The notes under the pieces are model-generated. The model was not told the DNA's origin. It ran no database searches and saw nothing but the letters and a program-made list of their open reading frames with translations. The translations under genes were made by a program, and so were the position numbers. Below, one piece after another: positions 1-5,215 of a DNA stretch of 5,222 bases (positions are counted from its first letter, which is position 1; each line of letters starts with the position of its first letter). Source of the stretch: Fervidobacterium sp. Lineage in GTDB: Bacteria; Thermotogota; Thermotogae; Thermotogales; Fervidobacteriaceae. The DNA lies in contig DPIB01000193.1 in the NCBI GenBank assembly GCA_003522805.1, positions 1 to 5,222 of the forward strand. Reading direction: 5' to 3'.

Positions 1-315
1 GACCATGCAGTTGATTCACCAAAAGAAGTAGCTGAAATATTCAAAGCAAAGAAAGAACTCGACATAGAAGGTGCTATCCTAGTAGCCAATCCGATACAAC
101 AAGAATATGTAATCGCAGAATCAGAAGTCCAAGGTTACATTGACCAAGCTTTGAATGAGTGTTTTGAGAAAGGCATTGCAGGCAAGAATGTTACGCCATA
201 TTTACTATCAAGGGTTGCAGAACTCAGTGGTGGAAAGACGCTAAAGGCAAATATCGAATTACTTAAGAATAATGTAGAACTGGCATGTCAGATAGCAAAA
301 GAGCTAGTAAGATAA
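1..315 (+). CDS. psuG: Pseudouridine-5'-phosphate glycosidase, C-terminal part
   Basis: This reading frame is open from base 1 and ends at TAA 313-315, giving the last 104 residues of a protein whose start lies outside the window. PsuG cleaves pseudouridine 5'-phosphate to uracil and ribose 5-phosphate in the cytoplasm, as part of modified-nucleoside breakdown. The recognisable pieces are a VANPI motif followed by a short strand, then the family's C-terminal signature: a TPYLL helix start, an ELSGGKTLKANIELL segment and a final amphipathic helix with NNVELA. These match the C-terminus of known PsuG proteins as I remember them. The catalytic lysine region lies upstream and is not visible. The 3' end overlaps the next gene by 31 nt, which suggests a shared transcript. 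No kinase partner (PsuK) is visible here. I am confident of the family; intactness of the whole gene cannot be judged. Confidence 0.88.
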   Translation, partial: DHAVDSPKEVAEIFKAKKELDIEGAILVANPIQQEYVIAESEVQGYIDQALNECFEKGIAGKNVTPYLLSRVAELSGGKTLKANIELLKNNVELACQIAKELVR

Positions 316-1178
316 CACAGTCAATTGAACAGAAGCTAGTCCTTACAAGAACAGAGAAATTCTATTTGCAGGTGCTCGAAGCACCTGCTTATTTACTTAA
401 GGAAAAATATATGAATGTTCAAGAACTTAACGACGAAATATATCCCAGTCCAGAAGACTTGCACACTATTCTTGAGAAACTACTCCCATTCTTGGTTTTA
501 CCAGATGAAGATGAAAAAGTGCTTGAATATGTAATTTATAACATTGACAGTAAGGGTAGGCTTAGAATATCAGAAGAAGAATTGTCAGAGGAGTTTGAGA
601 TTCCTCTTGACAAAGCAAAGTCTCTTATAAAACTACTCTTTGAAGAATTTCAGAACGAGATAGATCATTATTCAGAAAGTACAGATGGTAGCATCTATCT
701 CTTTCCTGACGTAACAATAGATGTGAATCATGTAGAAGTGAGAAAGATAGAAGTTTCGGATCCCTTTGTCTCAAAGGCACTGCAAATGCGCGAAGAAACG
801 CTTTATAATGTTTGTGAATTTGTTAGAGAGGTAAACGAGTATTTCTTACGTGGATATAGAAAATATCCGCAGATAGTGACCATGACACATGTGGCAAATT
901 CTTTAGGATTGAATATAGCTACAGTAAGTAGAGCTGTTAGAAGCAAAGTTGCAAATACACCTAGGGGTATTTTACCGTTGAGGATGTTCTTTGGGAAAGG
1001 CCCAAACAAGGAACTCATAATGAATGAGATTAGAGAGCTTCTCAAGGTAGATAATAAACTTACAGACCATCAACTCATGCTTTTGTTAAGATCAATCGGT
1101 ATAAACATATCTCGTAGAACCGTGAACAAGTACAGAAATATGGTCACTGATGTATCCGTGAAAGGAGAAGTGAGATGA
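285..1178 (+). CDS. rpoN: Short, divergent RNA polymerase sigma-54 factor (RpoN family)
   Basis: This is a 297-residue protein of the sigma-54 family, which binds core RNA polymerase and -24/-12 promoters and needs an AAA+ activator to open them. Visible parts in order: a region I-like segment (about 12-45, IEQKLVLT then a leucine-rich helix); part of the core-binding domain (about 78-125, with IDSKGRLRISEEEL); a linker ending in YLFPDV; then a long helix (LQMREETLYNVCEFV), the HTH (about 199-220, TMTHVANSLGLNIATVSRAV), TPRGILPLRMFF, and a C-terminal RpoN box ISRRTVNKYR (275-284). Family members usually have roughly 400-500 residues. Here region I has few glutamines, the acidic region II is almost absent, and the GVGARDL stretch of the core-binding domain is missing. 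ATG 285 is the only usual start codon after the in-frame stop at 270-272. It has no good SD, so translational coupling to the upstream gene is likely. The C-terminal DNA-binding half is unmistakable; function as a sigma factor is inferred. Confidence 0.87.
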   Translation: MSDSKRASKITQSIEQKLVLTRTEKFYLQVLEAPAYLLKEKYMNVQELNDEIYPSPEDLHTILEKLLPFLVLPDEDEKVLEYVIYNIDSKGRLRISEEELSEEFEIPLDKAKSLIKLLFEEFQNEIDHYSESTDGSIYLFPDVTIDVNHVEVRKIEVSDPFVSKALQMREETLYNVCEFVREVNEYFLRGYRKYPQIVTMTHVANSLGLNIATVSRAVRSKVANTPRGILPLRMFFGKGPNKELIMNEIRELLKVDNKLTDHQLMLLLRSIGINISRRTVNKYRNMVTDVSVKGEVR

Positions 1179-1768
1179 AAATCCTTGTTATGAGTGATAC
1201 ACATGGGTCGCTGAAGGCTTTGAAAAATATTGAGAAACAATTGAATTTGGAGCAGTTCGATGCGATTTTTCATCTTGGAGACATCTTATATCATGGGCCA
1301 AGGAATCCGTTACCAGAAGGGTATGATCCCAAGGGCGTTGTGCAGTTGCTCAAGAATTATAAGATTGATTATATAAGGGGCAATTGTGATGCAGATGTCG
1401 ATTTGAAAGTCTTAGGACTTGATGGAATGCCGAGAATATCACTAGAATATTTTGGTAACTTCTCGTTTCTCCTCATCCACGGCGAACAGTTTGAAGAGAA
1501 CGATCTAGCAGAATTTGTAAGAGATAAGGATATTCATTTCGTGTTATATGGCCATACCCATATTCCAATGATAGAAGAAATTGATGGAAAAGTTGTCATC
1601 AACCCAGGTAGTACATCCCTTCCGAAGAACAATACGCCAAAAAGCCTGTTGATCTTAGAAATTGATGAACCAGTTGTTTTCGCAAAATTCTATGATCTAG
1701 CTAAGTCAAAGGTGTATATGGAGGCAAAATGGATATTGAAAGATACAAAACTATTGAGGGAACGATAG
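1175..1768 (+). CDS. yfcE: YfcE-type metallophosphoesterase
   Basis: A 197-residue calcineurin-like phosphoesterase of the YfcE/MJ0936 group: small, cytoplasmic, two-metal enzymes that hydrolyse phosphodiesters in vitro and whose physiological substrate is generally unknown. All metal-ligand motifs are present: D8 and H10 in MSDTHGS, D36 in HLGDIL, N70 in RGNCD, H102 in LIHGE, and H127/H129 in YGHTH. NPGS at about 153-156 is a further family signature. Length is close to the family's usual 160-190 residues, with a slightly long C-terminal tail. The ATG overlaps the stop of the sigma-54 gene as ATGA, and a GGAG at 1164-1167 sits 7 nt before it, so the start is secure and coupling is expected. 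The last 40 nt overlap the next gene. The enzyme looks complete and active; the substrate cannot be told from sequence. Confidence 0.92.
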   Translation: MKILVMSDTHGSLKALKNIEKQLNLEQFDAIFHLGDILYHGPRNPLPEGYDPKGVVQLLKNYKIDYIRGNCDADVDLKVLGLDGMPRISLEYFGNFSFLLIHGEQFEENDLAEFVRDKDIHFVLYGHTHIPMIEEIDGKVVINPGSTSLPKNNTPKSLLILEIDEPVVFAKFYDLAKSKVYMEAKWILKDTKLLRER

Positions 1769-2340
1769 AAGATAAAATAAATATCGAAAGGTCCATATTC
1801 ATAACCACGTTGAGAGGTATTGAGGATGAATATGAGGCCAAGAATTTTATTTCTGAGATGAACAAGAAATATGCGGATGCCACTCATAATTGCCCTGCTT
1901 ACCGATTGATCGGTAAGCAAGGTATCATCGAATTTTCTTCCGATGTGGGTGAACCATCCGGAACGGCAGGTGTTCCAATGCTTAATTCACTTAGAAAGGC
2001 GGAACTGCTTAATGTTGCTGTTGTTGTTACCAGATATTTCGGCGGTGTCAAACTTGGGATCAGGGGATTAATAGATGCATACAGTCAAAGCGTTGAAAGA
2101 GCAATTGAAAAAGCTCAATCTCTGAAAAGCATCTTAGTGAAAAGGAAAGCATTCAAGCAAAAACTGAAGATTGATTTCGTTTCTTATGGCAAAAAAATGC
2201 AACAACTTAGCTATAAGGGGGTTACCATACTTGATATTTCGTATAGCGAAGAATATGCTTTTGTTGAGGTAATATGTAATAAACCTCTAGATTTTCCTGA
2301 AATTGTTGAAAGTGAAATCATTTATATAGCTGATATATAG
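1729..2340 (+). CDS. yigZ: YigZ / IMPACT family protein (UPF0029)
   Basis: A 203-residue protein of the YigZ/IMPACT family. In eukaryotes IMPACT influences GCN2 signalling; the role of the bacterial proteins is poorly defined, with nucleic-acid or ribosome association proposed. The N-terminal UPF0029 domain (about 1-120) shows ERSIFIT, the DATHNCPAYR block (50-59), SDVGEPSGTAGVPML (71-85) and VVVTRYFGGVKLGIRGLIDAY (98-118). A C-terminal ferredoxin-like DUF1949 domain follows (about 130-195). Most relatives read SDDGEP; here the second aspartate is valine (V73), a small oddity. The start at ATG 1729 is supported by GGAGG at 1720-1724, although the 4-nt spacing is short, and by the alignment of the N-terminus with relatives. 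The gene begins inside the end of the phosphoesterase gene (40-nt overlap, different frame), as in a tightly packed operon. Family assignment is firm, cellular role unknown. Confidence 0.93.
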   Translation: MDIERYKTIEGTIEDKINIERSIFITTLRGIEDEYEAKNFISEMNKKYADATHNCPAYRLIGKQGIIEFSSDVGEPSGTAGVPMLNSLRKAELLNVAVVVTRYFGGVKLGIRGLIDAYSQSVERAIEKAQSLKSILVKRKAFKQKLKIDFVSYGKKMQQLSYKGVTILDISYSEEYAFVEVICNKPLDFPEIVESEIIYIADI

Positions 2341-2380
2341 CTGTACGATAAATTACAACTAAAGAAAGGGAGGAAGGGCG

Positions 2381-3571
2381 ATGATTTCGAAGAGAGCTAT
2401 TGAAACACCAGCAAGTCCTATAAGGAGGTTAGTGCCGTATTCGGATGAAGCAGAAAAAAGGGGGATACACGTATACCACTTGAACATCGGTCAACCAGAT
2501 ATAAAGACACCGAAGATTTGGTATGAGTACATCGAAAAATATAAACCAGAGGTCGTTGCTTATACACACTCACAGGGACTCCTAGAACTTCGTGAGGCTT
2601 TTGCAGATTACTATGCTAAGCATAATATAAACGTCAACCCCGATGAAATCACGATAACGAACGGTGGTAGTGAAGCAATAATGTTTGCGCTTGGAGTTGT
2701 TTGTGATCCAGGCGATGAAGTCCTCACTATAGAACCATTCTATGCAAACTATCTTGGTTTTGCGACGTATCTTAGCGTGAAACTTGTACCTGTAACAGCT
2801 CATCCAGAAGATGGATACAGACTGCCTTCAATGGAAGCGTTTGAAAGAGCATTGACACCAAAGACAAAGGCGATACTTTTCTCCAATCCATCAAATCCAA
2901 CAGGAACAGTCTATACTTATGAAGAAGTGAAACGGATTATTGAATTTGCAAAAAAGCACGATCTCGTCATCATTTCAGATGAAGTGTACAGAGAGTTCAC
3001 ATTTGATGGAAGAAAGCATGTGTCTGCATTTCATTTTGAGGGTATAGAAGATAGACTGATAATCGTTGACAGCATTTCAAAACGATATAGTGCTTGCGGT
3101 GCAAGAATAGGTGTGCTGGTTACAAAGAACAAAGAGTTCTCCAAAGGTGTTCTCAAATTTGCTCAGGCAAGACTCTGCCCAGCGGAAACATCCCAGTACG
3201 GCGCTATAGGTCTTCTCAAACTTGGTGATGAATACACAAATAGTGTACGCGATGAATATCAGAAAAGAAGAGATGCAACGTACGAGGCAATGAAAAAAAT
3301 ACCTGGTGTTGTTGTACACAAACCGGAAGGAGCTTTCTATTTGGCAGCGAAATTACCAGTAGATAATGCTGAGGATTTCATAATATGGATGCTTAAAGAA
3401 TTTAACATAAACGGTAAGACTACAATGGCCTCTCCACTAAACGGTTTCTATGTTACTCCGGGCGCGGGTGTGAGTGAAATAAGAATTGCATATGTGCTTG
3501 AATCGGAAAAACTTACCGAAGCGGTGGAAATACTGGGGGAAGGAATAAACGAATACAATAAGTCCAAGTAG
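2381..3571 (+). CDS. Class I PLP-dependent aminotransferase (aspartate aminotransferase-like)
   Basis: A 396-residue fold-type I aminotransferase, complete and of normal length. It should transfer an amino group between an amino acid and a 2-oxo acid using pyridoxal phosphate in the cytoplasm. Visible motifs: NIGQPD (35-40); the PLP phosphate-binding loop NGGSEA (94-99); Y121 in EPFYANY, near the ring-stacking position; SNPSNPTGTVY with N172; ISDEVY with D200 and Y203, which contact the pyridine nitrogen and O3'; the Schiff-base lysine K234 in SISKRYSACGARIG; and R368 in EIRIAY, the expected substrate carboxylate arginine. The KRYSACGARIG form resembles the aspartate aminotransferase-like group I associate with Thermotogota. 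Exact substrate (aspartate, alanine or aromatic) is not decidable. The start ATG follows GGGAGG (2368-2373) at 7-nt spacing. It lies 40 nt after yigZ with no terminator or obvious promoter between, so it is probably the last gene of the same unit. Confidence 0.92.
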   Translation: MISKRAIETPASPIRRLVPYSDEAEKRGIHVYHLNIGQPDIKTPKIWYEYIEKYKPEVVAYTHSQGLLELREAFADYYAKHNINVNPDEITITNGGSEAIMFALGVVCDPGDEVLTIEPFYANYLGFATYLSVKLVPVTAHPEDGYRLPSMEAFERALTPKTKAILFSNPSNPTGTVYTYEEVKRIIEFAKKHDLVIISDEVYREFTFDGRKHVSAFHFEGIEDRLIIVDSISKRYSACGARIGVLVTKNKEFSKGVLKFAQARLCPAETSQYGAIGLLKLGDEYTNSVRDEYQKRRDATYEAMKKIPGVVVHKPEGAFYLAAKLPVDNAEDFIIWMLKEFNINGKTTMASPLNGFYVTPGAGVSEIRIAYVLESEKLTEAVEILGEGINEYNKSK

Positions 3572-3585
3572 TACAAAATGACCAC

Positions 3586-3614
3586 TTGAAAACGCAATAG
3601 TTAAATGATACAAT
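3586..3614 (+). promoter_or_regulatory. Housekeeping (sigma-70 type) promoter of tRNA-Leu
   Basis: TTGAAA at 3586-3591 and TACAAT at 3609-3614 are separated by exactly 17 nt, each one mismatch from the consensus hexamers. Transcription would start near 3620, leaving a leader of about 35 nt before the mature tRNA. The site lies just after the aminotransferase stop. No terminator is seen between that gene and the promoter, so read-through from upstream could also contribute. Confidence 0.8.
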
Positions 3615-3654
3615 ATATGTGCTTTTATAAAGGATGAGTCTGAGCACATGGTAA

Positions 3655-3742
3655 GCCGAGGTGGCGGAATTGGCAGACGCGGTTGACTCAAAATCAACAG
3701 AGGTTAGGCCTCGTGCGGGTTCAAGTCCCGCCCTCGGCACCA
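3655..3742 (+). tRNA. tRNA-Leu, anticodon CAA
   Basis: A complete class II tRNA of 88 nt. The acceptor stem GCCGAGG (3655-3661) pairs with CCTCGGC (3732-3738), followed by discriminator A and an encoded CCA (3740-3742). The anticodon stem GTTGA/TCAAC (3682-3686, 3694-3698) encloses loop CTCAAAA, so the anticodon is CAA at 3689-3691 and reads UUG leucine codons. The long variable arm (about 3699-3714, stem GAGG/CCTC) is typical of tRNA-Leu. The T arm is GCGGG-TTCAAGT-CCCGC (3715-3731). The D arm carries the GG of the conserved D loop. All stems are intact, so the gene should be functional. Confidence 0.97.
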
Positions 3743-3763
3743 AATAGATATGCAATCAAATAG

Positions 3764-3800
3764 AAGGTAGGCACTTGAGTTTATGTGCCTACCTTTCTTT
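3764..3800 (+). terminator. Likely intrinsic terminator of tRNA-Leu (also the intron relic's domain VI hairpin)
   Basis: A perfect 11-bp stem, AAGGTAGGCAC (3764-3774) with GTGCCTACCTT (3785-3795), has a 10-nt loop and is followed by TTTCTTT, beginning 22 nt after the tRNA. That shape fits a rho-independent terminator, although the U tract is interrupted by a C. On the opposite strand the same hairpin occupies the domain VI position of the group II intron relic. Termination is inferred from structure only. Confidence 0.65.
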
Positions 3801-3803
3801 GAT

Positions 3804-3835
3804 ACCACCCTACGTGCCACCCGGTATACGGTGAT
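3804..3835 (-). other. Degenerate group II intron domain V
   Basis: The minus strand folds as a 9-bp lower stem (ATCACCGTA with TAGGGTGGT, including one G-G mismatch and one T-G wobble), a two-base CG bulge, an upper stem TACC/GGCA with one mismatch, and a GGGT loop. The 32-nt size and bulge position equal the class IIC domain V I recall, which has a CGC triad and GAAC loop. Here the triad position reads CAC, and the loop and two pairs are altered. This supports decay rather than an active ribozyme. Confidence 0.7.
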
Positions 3836-4031
3836 TCAATAGGCTTCTTGATTTCCTTCTTGTGACATCGTTTCTTTCCCTCTTAGGGATAGATGAGTTT
3901 CTCGGCTTTTCTACACAATTGTCAAGTTCCACCTCACGATGGACACCCTTACTTCTGACTCGCGTTTTCCCACTACCAGACCACAACGGACTTTCACCGT
4001 CAAGCTATCTCTCATGCTGGGCAACACCATC

Positions 4032-4063
4032 AAAAAGCGGTGGGTTTTAAACCACCGCTTTTT
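4032..4063 (-). terminator. Intrinsic terminator of the flagellin gene (potentially bidirectional)
   Basis: A perfect 12-bp inverted repeat: on the minus strand AAAAAGCGGTGG, an 8-nt loop, then CCACCGCTTTTT. The GC-rich core with flanking A and T runs makes a strong rho-independent terminator 52 nt past the flagellin stop. The T run would also serve transcripts coming from the left. The intron relic starts four bases beyond it on the minus strand. Confidence 0.9.
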
Positions 4064-4115
4064 AATTGAACAATTCCGCATGATTTGATCAATTACATCT
4101 GCAAGGAGCAAGGAT

Positions 4116-4913
4116 TTAGCCTAGTAATCTCAAAACGTTCATGTTATTGATATTAGACTGTGAAACAACACCTGCTGTAGCTTGCGAGAGCAAATTGGTT
4201 CTGACCAAATCCATCATATTACGTGCAGCATTTGTATCATTTAATGAACTCACGGAGGAGGTATTCAAAACGGTGTTACCCAAATTTCTTGCAGCATTGC
4301 CTAGTTTATTTAAAGTTTCATCAACATAATCTCTAGTTTTAGCAACATTTTGAATCGCATTATCAAGAACCTTTAAAGCATTCTGAGCATTTTCTGCACT
4401 GCTCACATTGGCATCTTCGAGTTCTAAACTCTTAATGTCCATGCCCGGGAGGGTGATACCCAATTGCTCTTGGTTCACACCTAACTCAACTTGCATATTT
4501 CTTATATCACCGCCAAGTACTCTCTTACCATCGTAGGTTGTTTGTTCAACAACCCTGTCGACACTCTGTGACAATCGAGAAAACTCTTTTTGAAGCGTTG
4601 TCCTTTCACTGTTGCTCAAAGTATCCCTTGAAGCTTGTACTGCCAGTTCCTTCATTCTTTCGAAACTAGTACTAATGTTTTGAAGACCACCTTCTGCAAT
4701 ACTCATAACTCCAATTGCGTTGTACGTACTTGCCATTGCTTCACGATAATCATTGATTTGTGAACGCATCCTTTCAGCAATAGTACCAGTAGAAATGTTC
4801 CTCGTAAATGGTACAGCAGTCTGAGACGAACTTTGAACGTTTGATACCTGCTCATTTTGTAAGCTTTGTAAATACCTTATGGACCATGTTCCAAGGTTGT
4901 TGTTTACTCTCAT
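4116..4913 (-). CDS. fliC: Flagellin, short and atypical in the N-terminal loop
   Basis: A 265-residue flagellin, the subunit of the flagellar filament, exported through the flagellar type III system. The N-terminal D0/D1 part starts MRVNNNLGTWS and includes IAERMRSQI (45-53), a GVMSIAEGGLQNI helix and FERMKELAVQASRDTLS (84-100). It continues with ERTTLQKEFSRLSQSVDR and the TTYDGKRVL turn. The C-terminal part has NDTNAARNMMDLVRTNLLSQ (225-244) and ends SNINNMNVLRLLG. Between them are only about 80 residues, so outer D2/D3 domains are absent. The loop that normally reads SGLRINxAxDDAAGLAI is replaced by residues about 29-47 (SSQTAVPFTRNISTGTIAE), three residues shorter. The start is ATG 4913, with GGAGGT 7 nt upstream; a GTG in frame at 4922 falls inside that SD and is not the start. 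A strong terminator follows. It could be a minor or specialised filament protein. Family assignment is secure. Confidence 0.93.
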   Translation of the reverse strand: MRVNNNLGTWSIRYLQSLQNEQVSNVQSSSQTAVPFTRNISTGTIAERMRSQINDYREAMASTYNAIGVMSIAEGGLQNISTSFERMKELAVQASRDTLSNSERTTLQKEFSRLSQSVDRVVEQTTYDGKRVLGGDIRNMQVELGVNQEQLGITLPGMDIKSLELEDANVSSAENAQNALKVLDNAIQNVAKTRDYVDETLNKLGNAARNLGNTVLNTSSVSSLNDTNAARNMMDLVRTNLLSQATAGVVSQSNINNMNVLRLLG

Positions 4914-4920
4914 AAAAAAC

Positions 4921-4926
4921 ACCTCC
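4921..4926 (-). promoter_or_regulatory. Ribosome binding site fixing the flagellin start
   Basis: On the minus strand GGAGGT is followed by GTTTTTT and then ATG at 4913-4911. The strong SD and 7-nt spacing select this ATG, whose product begins MRVNNN as flagellins do, over the in-frame GTG that overlaps the SD itself. Confidence 0.9.
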
Positions 4927-4970
4927 CAAGGGCATGGACATAGAAGCAGAAAAAATAGAGTTATGGCACC

Positions 4971-4979
4971 ATTATCTCA
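4971..4979 (-). promoter_or_regulatory. Possible extended -10 promoter of the flagellin gene
   Basis: The minus strand reads TGAGATAAT, an extended -10 element (TGN plus GATAAT), about 58 nt before the flagellin ATG. No convincing -35 hexamer stands at the usual distance. No good sigma-28 site was found close to this gene on its own strand, so this is a weak candidate only. Confidence 0.25.
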
Positions 4980-5020
4980 TTGTTACCATTACTCTCTCTA
5001 TTCAACATATTAGACCTATA

Positions 5021-5045
5021 GAATATTGAAATCGTTCAAATATTC
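5021..5045. repeat. Imperfect AT-rich palindrome upstream of the flagellin gene
   Basis: GAATATTGAA (5021-5030) and TTCAAATATTC (5035-5045) are inverted copies differing by one extra T, around a 4-nt ATCG centre. It lies between the flagellin gene and the right-pointing sigma-28 promoter. It could be an operator or a chance feature of AT-rich DNA. Confidence 0.4.
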
Positions 5046-5128
5046 TAGAAAAATATATTTTTTGTTTTGGCAGGAGCTGAGAATTGAAATAAGGATAGAA
5101 ATTTTTTGAAGAAAAATAATAAACGGTG

Positions 5129-5155
5129 TAAAGTTTTCAAATAACATTCCGATAA
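5129..5155 (+). promoter_or_regulatory. Near-consensus sigma-28 (FliA) promoter pointing out of the window
   Basis: TAAAGTTT (5129-5136), an 11-nt spacer and TCCGATAA (5148-5155) match the flagellar sigma-28 consensus TAAAGTTT-N11-GCCGATAA at 15 of 16 positions. Transcription should begin near 5162-5165 and run right toward the SD at the window edge. It points away from the visible flagellin, so it serves another late flagellar, motility or chemotaxis gene that is not visible here. Confidence 0.85.
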
Positions 5156-5166
5156 TAACTGTGAAA

Positions 5167-5182
5167 TCGAGGGCGCCCTTGA
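5167..5182 (+). repeat. GC-rich inverted repeat at the start of the sigma-28 leader
   Basis: TCGAGGGC and GCCCTTGA form an inverted repeat with one mismatch (a G-U pair in RNA), centred on the perfect 10-base palindrome AGGGCGCCCT (5170-5179). It lies a few bases after the predicted sigma-28 transcription start. It could be an operator or, less likely because it has no loop, an RNA element. Confidence 0.45.
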
Positions 5183-5215
5183 GGAGTTTAGTAGTAATTC
5201 AGGAAAAAAACACAT

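Larger units (their letters stand above)
3755..4027 (-). mobile_element. Internally deleted relic of a class IIC group II intron
   Basis: Read on the minus strand, this 273-nt stretch begins GTGTTGCCCAGCATGAGAG and continues with GACGGTGAAAGTCCGT, then AGAAGTAAGGGTGTCC and GAGGTGGAAC. This closely parallels the 5' end of class IIC introns such as the Oceanobacillus iheyensis intron, as I remember that sequence. After about 110 nt the resemblance stops near 3915-3925, where the family goes on with a CTGAAGGAAGC block. The far end carries a domain V (3804-3835), a domain VI hairpin (3764-3795) and a GAT-type 3' end. Full elements are usually about 2 kb with a reverse transcriptase/maturase; here that ORF and most of domains I-IV are gone. 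It lies just after a terminator hairpin, the usual class IIC target. The 5' boundary is fairly secure, the 3' boundary (about 3755) less so. It is almost certainly unable to splice alone. Confidence 0.75.

Noticed and set aside
3671..3687. TGGCAGACGCGGTTGAC as a sigma-54 -24/-12 promoter
   Set aside because: It lies inside the tRNA body, lacks the GC of the -12 element and is explained by tRNA structure.
3437..3755. Open frames on the minus strand opposite the aminotransferase end and tRNA-Leu
   Set aside because: They are antisense to a well-supported enzyme and a structured tRNA and show no recognisable domain.
4064..4092. Small palindromes AATTGAACAATT and TTGATCAA after the flagellin stop
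   Set aside because: They are short, AT-rich and expected by chance; no link to the adjacent terminator or intron was seen.
3862..4111. Two short open frames, 62 codons on + (3862-4050) and 66 codons on - (3911-4111)
   Set aside because: Both lie across the intron relic and the flagellin terminator, have no SD or recognisable domains, and the minus one runs through the terminator hairpin.
4914..4922. GTG at 4922 as the flagellin start, adding three residues
   Set aside because: It overlaps the SD; ATG 4913 has ideal spacing and gives the usual flagellin N-terminus.
5068..5085. TTGGCAGGAGCTGAG as a sigma-54 promoter
   Set aside because: The TGGCA half is present but no GC stands at the required -12 distance.
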